Positions 1-7,807 of a stretch of 64,000 nucleotides of DNA are shown here, piece by piece. The notes below the pieces were generated by a model, which searched no databases, was not told the origin of the DNA, and was given only the letters and a program-made list of their open reading frames with translations. Numbering within the stretch: the first letter of the stretch is position 1; every line of letters starts with the position of its first letter. Source of the DNA: an uncultured Erythrobacter sp. Lineage in GTDB: Bacteria > Pseudomonadota > Alphaproteobacteria > Sphingomonadales > Sphingomonadaceae. The DNA lies in contig CANLPY010000002.1 in NCBI GenBank assembly GCA_947493165.1, forward strand, positions 1 to 64,000. Reading direction: 5' to 3'. The translations under genes were made by a program, and so were the position numbers.

Positions 1-78
1 CTTTGGACCTTCTAGATCAAGCTCGACAATCTCAAGCGGTTGCTTGGCTTCAAATGCTACGGCGGCTCGGGTCTTCAC
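1..78 (-). CDS. Class III alcohol dehydrogenase, N-terminal 26 residues (cut by window edge)
   Basis: The reverse strand opens at a GTG at 78 and reads VKTRAAVAFEAKQPLEIVEL and onward without a stop to the window edge. This is the characteristic N-terminus of S-(hydroxymethyl)glutathione dehydrogenase (zinc alcohol dehydrogenase class III, FrmA/AdhC), which oxidises the glutathione adduct of formaldehyde in the cytosol. A GGGAGA ribosome binding site sits six bases upstream. An ATG slightly further upstream is in another frame. No catalytic residue lies in the visible part, so the call rests on this short but distinctive stretch. Confidence 0.75.
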   Translation of the reverse strand, partial: MKTRAAVAFEAKQPLEIVELDLEGPK

Positions 79-147
79 TGGGCATCTCCCTCAATCCATT
101 GACGATTGAGGGCAACACCACAACGCGCCACTCGTCAAGCGATGAGC

Positions 148-813
148 TTAGCTAGCCCGCTTCTGATCGATTTGGGCGACCATGTCATGATTGACATCGC
201 GATGCTCCGCCTCGTCAGCGCGTACTGCGATGATGACATCACGCAATCGCGCATCTGAACCGAGCTGCCAGTAATCAATCGCGATTTGAGGTGCAGGAAT
301 ATTTTGATGTGTCCCTGCATCCACTTCAGCAAGATATTGGGTGTAGCTAATCACAGCCTCTTCTTCAAAGTACCCAACAACCCGGTGCGCTGTGCGCGGT
401 GCAAACAGATACAGCCAAAAGTAAAAATTGTAGAAGATCAACTGTACTGAGACGATCAAGGCGCGCTCAAAACGGCTCGGATCTGCGATCTTAATGAAGG
501 TCATCAAATGCATCCGCTCATTCTCAGCCTCGTCCAGCAAGGTGCGGATCCAGCCTTCATCGTCGCGCATGTATCGCAGAGCTTTAAGATGCAGCCACAG
601 GCCACCAACCATGCCAGGGACAGCTGCGACAGTTTCCAGCACAACCGCGCGGTGGCCATACCGTTTTGCAAAAAACGTGTCGGCAAAGAACCGCAGCATT
701 TTGACGAAAGAAAAAGCGATCTTGTCGCTGGTCGAAACAGGCGCAACATGGGAATCTAAGTCGATGTCGTGATTGACTTGGCGGACCATCGGCCTTGGAT
801 CGATCTGTTTCAC
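148..813 (-). CDS. aox: Alternative oxidase (di-iron ubiquinol oxidase)
   Basis: This 221-residue protein carries all the di-iron ligand motifs of the alternative oxidase family: LETVAAVPG (Glu60), NERMH (Glu99 and His102), FEEEA (about Glu151) and ADEAEH (Glu201 and His204). The family oxidises ubiquinol and reduces oxygen to water without pumping protons, as an interfacial protein on the membrane. Two hydrophobic helices, around residues 60-75 and 118-138, fit that topology. The start is a GTG at 813 preceded by GGAGAAGG. Plant enzymes are longer because of transit and N-terminal extensions; the compact form is normal for proteobacteria. It is transcribed towards the class III dehydrogenase and appears monocistronic. 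The family call is firm; the physiological role (cyanide, NO or overflow resistance) is not visible. Confidence 0.93.
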   Translation of the reverse strand: MKQIDPRPMVRQVNHDIDLDSHVAPVSTSDKIAFSFVKMLRFFADTFFAKRYGHRAVVLETVAAVPGMVGGLWLHLKALRYMRDDEGWIRTLLDEAENERMHLMTFIKIADPSRFERALIVSVQLIFYNFYFWLYLFAPRTAHRVVGYFEEEAVISYTQYLAEVDAGTHQNIPAPQIAIDYWQLGSDARLRDVIIAVRADEAEHRDVNHDMVAQIDQKRAS

Positions 814-959
814 GTGCCTTCTCCAATGAGGCGTTGCAAATTGATTGCGAGACCTGTCTTGGGCCTCACCTCTTCAACGCACAAATGGCATTTATGATCC
901 GCAACAAAACCGCATTTTCAGCAGCTAGTGTTCAGTTTTTTGCAAGTCCCAGGAAGGCC

Positions 960-2042
960 CTAAAAACCAAGGCTTTCTGCGACTGCATCATTCACAATTT
1001 TGCCCTTATGCACGTTCAGGCCAAGGGCGAGATGCGTGTCATCTTCACATGCAGCCACGCCTTTATTCGCTAGCGCCAGTCCGAACGGCAGCGTCGCGTT
1101 GTTCAAAGCATAGCTAGATGTGAGCGGGACAGCGCCAGGCATGTTGGCCACGCAGTAATGAATGATACCATCCACTTCATAGGTCGGTTCTTCATGAGTT
1201 GTTGGCTTAGACATTTCAAAACAACCACCCTGATCGATCGCAACATCGACCAAAACCGCGCGATTTTTCATGAGACCCAACATCTCACGGGTTACGAGAT
1301 GCGGCGCACTCGCACCAGGTATCAAAACTGCGCCCACCACTACATCTGCATCGGTGATTGCCTGCTCAATCGTCGAAGATGTTGAATAACGCGTGCTCAC
1401 ACGGCCTTGAAACATCTCGTCAAGCTCACGAATGCGAGGCAAAGAGCGATCGAATATCTCAACGTTGGCGCCCAGCCCAACTGCCATGCGCGCAGCTTGC
1501 GTGCCGACAACGCCGCCGCCAAGAACCACGACCTTTGCCGGAAGCACACCGGGCACGCCGCCCATTAAGGTGCCCCGCCCGCCATTGTTGGCCCGCAAAG
1601 CCATGCCGGCAGCTTCAATCGATAGACGGCCCGCGACTTCGCTCATCGGAGCGAGCAGCGGCAATCCGCCATTGCGATCTGTCACCGTCTCATAAGCAAC
1701 CGCGGTCACTCCAGATTCCATCAACCCACGCGCTTGATCGGGGTCAGGCGCCAAGTGCAGATAAGTGAAAAGAATTTGGCTTTCGCGAAGTTGAACCCAC
1801 TCGCTAGGCTGCGGTTCTTTCACCTTCACCACCATGTCAGATTTGGCAAAAACCTCTGCTGCGTCAGTGGCAATTTCGGCTCCAGCGGCGCGATAAACAT
1901 CGTCATCCTTGCTGATGCCAAGTCCGGCGCCAGTTTCCACGATCACCTGATGGCCAGCGTTTATATATTCGCGCGCAGCCTCTGGAGTAAGGCCAACTCT
2001 ATATTCGTGTGTCTTAATTTCTTTGGGAACGCCAACAAGCAT
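960..2042 (-). CDS. ald: Alanine dehydrogenase
   Basis: The 360-residue product starts MLVGVPKEIKTHEYRVG, typical of NAD-dependent L-alanine dehydrogenase, which interconverts alanine with pyruvate and ammonia. The substrate-binding Lys is in VKVKEPQ and the catalytic His in FTYLHLAPD. A Rossmann motif, GGGVVGTQAA, is near the middle. The frame is open much further upstream, to 2462, but the family N-terminus, the ATG at 2042 and an AAGGAG site six bases before it fix the start. The upstream 140 residues have no family character and overlap the divergent aldehyde dehydrogenase. The gene is monocistronic. Confidence 0.95.
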   Translation of the reverse strand: MLVGVPKEIKTHEYRVGLTPEAAREYINAGHQVIVETGAGLGISKDDDVYRAAGAEIATDAAEVFAKSDMVVKVKEPQPSEWVQLRESQILFTYLHLAPDPDQARGLMESGVTAVAYETVTDRNGGLPLLAPMSEVAGRLSIEAAGMALRANNGGRGTLMGGVPGVLPAKVVVLGGGVVGTQAARMAVGLGANVEIFDRSLPRIRELDEMFQGRVSTRYSTSSTIEQAITDADVVVGAVLIPGASAPHLVTREMLGLMKNRAVLVDVAIDQGGCFEMSKPTTHEEPTYEVDGIIHYCVANMPGAVPLTSSYALNNATLPFGLALANKGVAACEDDTHLALGLNVHKGKIVNDAVAESLGF

Positions 2043-2212
2043 GCCGAACTCCTTGGGACATGTGGAGAGAATGTTCGCGAATCCTAATATGCGAGACGCA
2101 ACAAAGTTACAATCGAAACAAACATGCTTGCTTTCGTCCGCGAGCTTTGGTGAGACAGCACTTACACAATCAACGCGCTGCATTCGACCTGCGCACAATC
2201 TGGAGCCCCGCC

Positions 2213-3664
2213 ATGACCACCTATCCGAAACTGAAGATGTTAATCGACGGAGAATGGTTGGCAGATGGAGGAGATGGCTCCATGTCTGTAAGCAATCCCG
2301 CAACAGAGCAAACAATCGGCGAATGCCCGAAAGTATCGAACGAACAGCTGGAAGCGGCGGTTTCTGCGGCGGCAGAAGCGTTTCCCAAATGGGCTGCCAC
2401 CCCAGGAGCCGAGCGTCATAAAATCCTGCGCCGGGCAGCGGAGCTTCTGCGTGAGCGCTCACCGGAAATAGCCCGGATTATGACGCTAGAAGTTGGCAAG
2501 CCGACTGAGCAAGCGCTGGCGGAGATTGGCAGTGCCGCAGAAATTATTGATTTCCTTGGCGAGGAAGCCAAACGTCAAGGTGGCCGGTTGGTACCCGTGC
2601 GCGGGCCGAACCTGTTGCAGCAACGCGTGACACAAGAGCCGATCGGTCCTGCGGCGCTTTTCACCCCTTGGAATTTCCCTGTAAACTTGCCTGCAAAGAA
2701 GCTCGCCGGAGCATTAGCAGCCGGCTGTTCGTGCGTATTGAAGCCCGCTGAAACCACGCCTGCCTGCGCGCAGATGTTAGTTGAATGTTTTGTGGACGCG
2801 GGCGTGCCTGGAGGCGCAATCAATCTGGTTTATGGCGATCCAGCCAAAATTTCAGAGCACCTCATTAAAGCTCGTGCGATGCGCAAAATTAGCTTCACCG
2901 GATCAACGGCAGTCGGTAAGCAACTGGGCGCGATGGCAGCGCAAGGCCTGAAACGCTTTACCGCTGAGCTAGGCGGACATGCCCCCGTGGTAATTGGCAA
3001 GAGCGCGGATTTGGAGCGGACTGTAGCGGCCTGTGCCACCACCAAATTTCGCAATGCTGGCCAAGTGTGCGTTTCACCGACACGTTTTCTTGTAGCGCGC
3101 GATATCTATGACCAGTTCGTCAGCAATTTTGCATCGTATGCGAGCAACTTGAAGGTGGGTGATGCCAGCAAGGATGACAGCGTGGCAATGGGGCCGCTGG
3201 CACATGCTGGACGCGTTGCTGCCATGCAAGATCTTATGGGAGCGCTAGGCGGTGAAAAAGGTGAGATTGTCACCGGTGGTGCCGCCGTAGATGGCCCTGG
3301 GCATTTTTTCCAACCAACTGTGGTTGCGGGGCCGTCAGCCGACAGTCAATTGATGACGCAAGAGCCATTTGGTCCGGTCGCGGGCATTGTGCCGTATGAC
3401 GATATTGAAGAAGCTGTACGGATTGCGAATTCTTTGCGATATGGCTTGGCAGCCTATGCGTTCACCGCTGACCTCGATGAGAGCCACTATCTAGGCAACT
3501 CGCTTAGGGCTGGAATGGTCGCGATCAATCACTTCGCTGTCGGCTCTCCTGAAACACCCTTCGGCGGCATCGGCGATAGCGGCTTTGGTTCTGAGAGCGG
3601 TGTTGAAGGTTACCTAGGGTATACTGAAACGAAGCTCGTCACAGTGGCCAAATCAGGCGGCTGA
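2213..3664 (+). CDS. NAD(P)-dependent aldehyde dehydrogenase, succinate-semialdehyde type
   Basis: This 483-residue enzyme of the aldehyde dehydrogenase superfamily has the PWNFP cofactor motif, the catalytic Glu in AELGGHAP and the nucleophilic Cys in NAGQVCVSP. The C-terminal NHFAVGSPETPFGG segment is typical of the succinate-semialdehyde/glycolaldehyde group. It should oxidise a small aldehyde to the acid in the cytosol. The frame is open from 2060, but the family N-terminus (MTTYPKLKMLIDGEW) and a GGAG site place the start at the ATG at 2213. It is divergent from ald, with about 170 bases between the starts. The exact substrate cannot be read from sequence. Confidence 0.92.
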   Translation: MTTYPKLKMLIDGEWLADGGDGSMSVSNPATEQTIGECPKVSNEQLEAAVSAAAEAFPKWAATPGAERHKILRRAAELLRERSPEIARIMTLEVGKPTEQALAEIGSAAEIIDFLGEEAKRQGGRLVPVRGPNLLQQRVTQEPIGPAALFTPWNFPVNLPAKKLAGALAAGCSCVLKPAETTPACAQMLVECFVDAGVPGGAINLVYGDPAKISEHLIKARAMRKISFTGSTAVGKQLGAMAAQGLKRFTAELGGHAPVVIGKSADLERTVAACATTKFRNAGQVCVSPTRFLVARDIYDQFVSNFASYASNLKVGDASKDDSVAMGPLAHAGRVAAMQDLMGALGGEKGEIVTGGAAVDGPGHFFQPTVVAGPSADSQLMTQEPFGPVAGIVPYDDIEEAVRIANSLRYGLAAYAFTADLDESHYLGNSLRAGMVAINHFAVGSPETPFGGIGDSGFGSESGVEGYLGYTETKLVTVAKSGG

Positions 3665-3665
3665 A

Positions 3666-3824
3666 TCAGCGCGAGATAACCCTCGAAAGCGCACGGCGGA
3701 TCGGGCCTTGTGCTTCCATTGGCCTAATTCGACCATAGCGAGCCCGGCGTGAGCTTTCGTCTTTTTGCTGAACTGTGCGCCCCAAACAGTCTGGGCCACT
3801 CGACCTGATCGTCGGAATTTCCAT
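3666..3824 (-). CDS. Small basic hypothetical protein (52 aa)
   Basis: A reverse-strand frame of 52 codons starts at an ATG at 3824 with a GGGGAAG ribosome-binding-like sequence eight bases upstream. It ends two bases after the aldehyde dehydrogenase stop. The product begins MEIPTIRSSGPDCLGRT and has an Arg-rich C-terminal half containing RARYGRIRPMEAQ. I do not recognise a family. The good ribosome binding site and exact fit in the gap favour a real gene; the small size and unusual composition argue for caution. Confidence 0.35.
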   Translation of the reverse strand: MEIPTIRSSGPDCLGRTVQQKDESSRRARYGRIRPMEAQGPIRRALSRVISR

Positions 3825-4400
3825 GCGTGCTTCCCCGTCTTGGGCTCTTAATCGACCCGATTCGCTTCATTAGCTAACTCAGTGTTATCACTGATTATGT
3901 GGAAAACTGAGTCGAAAATTTGCAAGTACATTTGACAGGGCTGAGCCAGGACCAGCGATAGCGCGCAAGCACTGTCGTATTCCTAGATTGTGGGCGATAG
4001 AAATCGCGGTCGTCAAAGCGAATACGCGCTGTCCACCTATCGGCATATCGCCCTGGACTAAGCTAGCATAATCGTTCTAGCTTTGCCCGGTCAGCCGCCC
4101 CTCTTTGATCTGCCCTGCGGTTTCGAAAATGTCGGTTAGCGCGGCTGAGTTAACTGCCTCTGCATTCATTGCTTTGCGCTTTATCGCGGTTTCGATCACC
4201 CAGCACGGCTATCTGGATGATTCCGTTTCAGTCGGCCGGTACTTCGCCGAAGTGCGCCGCGATGCAGGTTGCCAAATGAAATTGGAGGGATTGTGGAGCC
4301 AAAACATGCGCGCACGCGGCGAACATGCTGGCCAACGGACAGGAACACCTTGCCCGTAACGCTTTCGCCGCACAGCTACGGGCTCGCGCAGTCGGAATGT
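3825..4400. other. Intergenic stretch with no gene I can support
   Basis: These 576 bases lie between the small ORF and the convergent end of the 2-hydroxy-acid dehydrogenase. A forward frame at 4105-4359 (84 codons, starting MICPAVSKMSVSAAELTASA) has no ribosome binding site and no recognisable domain. A second frame continues the possible coding sense past 4323 into the antisense of the next gene. It could be degraded coding DNA, but I see no repeat, tRNA or hairpin that identifies it. Confidence 0.4.
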
Positions 4401-5564
4401 TCAATTGGTGCGCTGAACGCCGGCTGCGCGAACATCTGCTAGCGTTGAATAGCCATTGACCGCCATCAGCAAATCCGCCTCTGCAAGGATAGAGCGAAGC
4501 ACAAACTCCGCGCCCTTGGCCCCGCCTAAGGCCAAACCATAAGTATATGGCCGCCCGACGCCAACAGCTGTCGCGCCCATTGCAAGGGCCTTAATCGCAT
4601 CTGTGCCTGATCTGATGCCGCTATCGAAAAGCACCGGCACATCGCCCGATGCTTTCACCACGTCTTCCAGCAAGTCGATCGTCGCGATGCCGCCATTGGC
4701 TTGCCGCCCGCCGTGATTGGAACAGTAAATCCCATCTGCGCCGGTATCGACAGCCATTTTGGCATCATCGGGATGGCAAATACCCTTGAGCACGATCGGA
4801 AGCTTTGTGACGGACTTTAGCCATTTCATATCATCCCAAGTCAGAACTTGGCCAAAGGTCGCCGCCCACGTCATGATTGCCGTCTGCGGATCTACTTCGG
4901 GTGGCTTTTCCAGAAGAGACCGGAACACGGGATCACAGAAGTAATTGTGTAGCACTTTGCCGCGCAATTGTGGGAAGTTGGAGGCGTTGAGATCGCGCGG
5001 TCGCCAGCCGGTTACCCATGTATCTAGCGTCACGACCAAAGCCTTATACCCAGCCGCCTCAGCGCGCCCGATCAGGCTTTCTGCCAGACCTTTATGTCGA
5101 GGAGTATAGAGCTGAAAAAAGCCCGGTGTATCGCCGCACGCCTCGTTCACATCTTCCAAACTATCGTTGGCCAGCGTCGACGCACATAGCGGCACACCTG
5201 TCGCTGCGGACGCCTGCGCTGCTGCAATGTCGCCATGCTTATCCTGCGTTGCCTCTCCAGTCAGACCGATTGGCGCCATAAACAATGGCGTTGGCAGCTT
5301 CATACCAAACAGATCAATGGATAGATCACGCTCTTGTGTGTCGACCATCATGCGCGGGACCATGCCCCAATGATGGAAGGCGGAGGCGTTGGCGTCTTGG
5401 GTGTGCTCATCCCCGCAGCCACCCGCGACGTAATTCGTTAACGAAGGGCCAAGAGCCTCATGCGCGCGCTTTTCCAGCGTTGCAAAATCAACCGGGAATT
5501 GCGGCAGAATGCCTTGCAGTCCAGCATTGTAAATCTCGTTTTGCATCGCCCCGAAATAGCTCAT
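4401..5564 (-). CDS. FMN-dependent alpha-hydroxy-acid dehydrogenase/oxidase (LldD/lactate oxidase family)
   Basis: The 387-residue product is a TIM-barrel FMN enzyme that oxidises 2-hydroxy acids such as L-lactate. Visible family features are FMAPIGLTG near the FMN site, FFQLYTPRHKG, VVTLDTWVTGWR, the Lys in PIVLKGI, the active-site His and Arg in SNHGGRQ, and the phosphate-binding DSGIRSGTDA. It lacks the long N-terminus of respiratory LldD and resembles the lactate monooxygenase-like group (VTGWRPRDLN). The frame opens at 5648, but an AGAGGTG site precedes the ATG at 5564. The substrate is uncertain. Confidence 0.88.
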   Translation of the reverse strand: MSYFGAMQNEIYNAGLQGILPQFPVDFATLEKRAHEALGPSLTNYVAGGCGDEHTQDANASAFHHWGMVPRMMVDTQERDLSIDLFGMKLPTPLFMAPIGLTGEATQDKHGDIAAAQASAATGVPLCASTLANDSLEDVNEACGDTPGFFQLYTPRHKGLAESLIGRAEAAGYKALVVTLDTWVTGWRPRDLNASNFPQLRGKVLHNYFCDPVFRSLLEKPPEVDPQTAIMTWAATFGQVLTWDDMKWLKSVTKLPIVLKGICHPDDAKMAVDTGADGIYCSNHGGRQANGGIATIDLLEDVVKASGDVPVLFDSGIRSGTDAIKALAMGATAVGVGRPYTYGLALGGAKGAEFVLRSILAEADLLMAVNGYSTLADVRAAGVQRTN

Positions 5565-5654
5565 GCGTGCACCTCTCTTGCAAATCAGATTTATCTTTGG
5601 CGAGATCTTGGAGCGAAGCCTGTTTTCATTCAATGAAATTCTGTGCAAACTGGG

Positions 5655-6005
5655 TCAGACAAACAGTCTTTGCAACTTGGGCCGAACGCGCAGAAAACCA
5701 CGATAAAGCGCCTCAAGCAGAGCAAGCACCAGCCGATTGCGGGCCAACTGACCCAGTGGGCGAAGCACAGGTATCGCGCGCCACATCGCCGCGAATGCCG
5801 CCGCGCCGTCAAATATTTGCCCGCCTTCTTGGGCATGGAACCGAGCAAGCAATTGTGCCCTATCAATCGGGCAATCTGGATCACCGCCCTCACCCGACAC
5901 ATCTATGAAGTCGATACGCTGATCGTGATCAAGCCGCTCCATCAGCGCGATTTCGCGCCGACAAAGCGGACATGCCCCGTCAAACCAAACTTTCACTGTC
6001 GCCAT
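5655..6005 (-). CDS. DCC-family thiol-disulfide oxidoreductase-like protein (DUF393)
   Basis: The 116-residue protein starts MATVKVWFDGACPLCRREI. The FDGxCPLC signature near the N-terminus and the central helical segment LARFHAQEGGQIFDGAAAF define the DCC (DUF393) family. These are small proteins with a thioredoxin-like CxxC (Cys-Pro-Leu-Cys) whose physiological partner is mostly unknown. It is co-directional with the 2-hydroxy-acid dehydrogenase 90 bases downstream, but no functional link is evident. Confidence 0.88.
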   Translation of the reverse strand: MATVKVWFDGACPLCRREIALMERLDHDQRIDFIDVSGEGGDPDCPIDRAQLLARFHAQEGGQIFDGAAAFAAMWRAIPVLRPLGQLARNRLVLALLEALYRGFLRVRPKLQRLFV

Positions 6006-6058
6006 GCACAGCCAATGCGTATCAGCCTCGCATGTTCCCTGTAGTCCTTCGCAAACGA

Positions 6059-7648
6059 CTAAAAGCTTATCCCGGCGCGCACGTTGACTTGAGGGTCGTT
6101 CTCCGCTGCGCGTTCCGCACTACCACCTAGAGGGAACCCACCTTCGACTTCAAAGCCAAACGGCCCGATGCGAGCGCGCACGCCCGGACCCGCGGAAAAA
6201 AGTGAGCCTTCGCCCACACCCACGCCAAGGTCTGAAACAGTCCCGCCATCGACGAAGGCGTAGAGTTGCAGCGTATCCAACGGGAGGTTTTCAGTGGCCA
6301 CGCGATAGCGCAGCTCCGCCAGCCCATATACGCCCTCATCACCCAATACTTCGCTGAAATTGTATCCGCGCGTGCGATATGCGCCGCCCAGCGCAATTTC
6401 TTCGCCAGAAAGCAGCGGCCTATCTGCAATCTGCCCTCCAGCAGAAAGGAACACGTCAAGACGCGGTGCCACAGGTAGACGCAAATCACCCCAAAAATTA
6501 ACCTTGGAGAAGACCCCGTCTCCATCACTGCGTGAAGCAAGCAGATCACCGCGCCGCGTTGCCCCTAGAATGCCAAGCCCCCGCTCATGCGTAATGCCTG
6601 CACGCAGCCGCCCTCCCGCCACCGCCCATTGCGTAGTGAGGCCAATCGATGCCGTTACAATCGTATCGTCGCGCAGCAATTGTCCCAGATCATCTTGTTC
6701 GATCTGAATGTAAGATCCTGTGGCGTTAACCCACAGGCTGACATCCTTAGAACGGATAACGGGTTGGCTCAGCGAGAGTCTTGCGCGCAGCGAATCGCCA
6801 TTGATCTCGCTGTCACCGAACGGCCCGCCAGGCGATGTGGTACCCACTGATCCGCTCGCCGCAATGGTAAGCCCAGAATTGCTCAGTTGAGTTTTGTAAG
6901 ATGCGGAGGCGAACAGCAGCTCTTCCAAGTCGAGCGGATTGATGCGCACCGATGCGTAGATCTGATCTGACGCAGAGAGTGTATCGCTTAGAACCGCAGA
7001 AGCGACCGCGCGATAAGGACCAAAGGCTTCTGTGCCATAATTATCCCCCTCCACACGGAAACTGTTGTCGTTTTTGTCCAGCTTGATGACCAAAACGCTT
7101 TGTCCGTCGCGACGCTTAATATTTGCACCGCGCAATCGGACAGCAGGAATATCGCTGACGAGCAGCAATGCACGCTCTAGCTGAGCTTTGCTAACCGGCT
7201 TGCCAACAAGACCGCCCAACATGCTGAATGCGCGGGCGTTTTGGTACCCTTCAATCTCGACCACATCGACGCGGCCTTCATCAATCGAGATCTGCACGAC
7301 GCCCAAACCATTGGGATTTTCAATGATGGACGTGCGAGCGTAAGGGTAACCCTCATCGCGCGCCAAGTCCGCGATTTGCTTCGTAAGGCGCGCCAGCACT
7401 TCTTCACTACGCGGCTCACCGAAAAATTCCTCAACCGCGCTTTGGTATCGAACATCTTCGATCGCTTCGTTACCGACAATAACGACAGCACCGATTTGCT
7501 CTTCGGTTGAGGCTTCTTCCTGAAGTTCAGCAACATGCAACACATTCTGCATCGCAATTCGCGGCGGACCACTGATGTCTTGAGCGCTCACGGCAGGGGC
7601 CGCGATGCACAGATATGCACCTAGCGTTCCGACCCTGATAAGCACCAT
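6059..7648 (-). CDS. ShlB/FhaC/HecB-type outer-membrane protein (two-partner secretion TpsB)
   Basis: This 529-residue protein has a signal peptide (residues 1-22) and POTRA-like modules at about 50-112 and 127-175 (the second contains VVEIEGYQNARAFSML). A beta-barrel region follows from about 190 to the terminal Phe. The hairpin motif RTRGYN, equivalent to the VRGY loop of TpsB and Omp85 proteins, is present. The family exports a large partner protein across the outer membrane. No classical haemagglutinin-type TpsA lies nearby. The divergent neighbour is a FecR-domain protein with a long repetitive tail, the best candidate partner by position. An AGGAG site six bases before the ATG at 7648 supports the start. 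Confidence 0.88.
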   Translation of the reverse strand: MVLIRVGTLGAYLCIAAPAVSAQDISGPPRIAMQNVLHVAELQEEASTEEQIGAVVIVGNEAIEDVRYQSAVEEFFGEPRSEEVLARLTKQIADLARDEGYPYARTSIIENPNGLGVVQISIDEGRVDVVEIEGYQNARAFSMLGGLVGKPVSKAQLERALLLVSDIPAVRLRGANIKRRDGQSVLVIKLDKNDNSFRVEGDNYGTEAFGPYRAVASAVLSDTLSASDQIYASVRINPLDLEELLFASASYKTQLSNSGLTIAASGSVGTTSPGGPFGDSEINGDSLRARLSLSQPVIRSKDVSLWVNATGSYIQIEQDDLGQLLRDDTIVTASIGLTTQWAVAGGRLRAGITHERGLGILGATRRGDLLASRSDGDGVFSKVNFWGDLRLPVAPRLDVFLSAGGQIADRPLLSGEEIALGGAYRTRGYNFSEVLGDEGVYGLAELRYRVATENLPLDTLQLYAFVDGGTVSDLGVGVGEGSLFSAGPGVRARIGPFGFEVEGGFPLGGSAERAAENDPQVNVRAGISF

Positions 7649-7807
7649 TAACGACTCCTGATAGAAGCCGCACGTCTAACCACGGTCACCTAAGAAAAGC
7701 TTACGCTTAGCGCATTTTAAGTCTGTGTTAGGGAACTCGCTTGAACTCTCTTTTAGACCCAGCGGTGCAAAAGCGGCAGCGTGCACAAAAAAATATACGG
7801 GTTGGAA

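Noticed and set aside
2060..2212. N-terminal extension of the aldehyde dehydrogenase frame
   Set aside because: Family N-terminus begins at 2213 with GGAG upstream.
2043..2462. N-terminal extension of the alanine dehydrogenase frame
   Set aside because: The family start and a good ribosome binding site are at 2042; the extension overlaps the divergent gene and has no family similarity.
4105..4359. 84-codon forward ORF
   Set aside because: No ribosome binding site, no domain, and composition does not resemble neighbouring genes; kept only as part of the intergenic description.
5285..5908. 207-codon forward ORF
   Set aside because: It is antisense to the 2-hydroxy-acid dehydrogenase and DCC genes.
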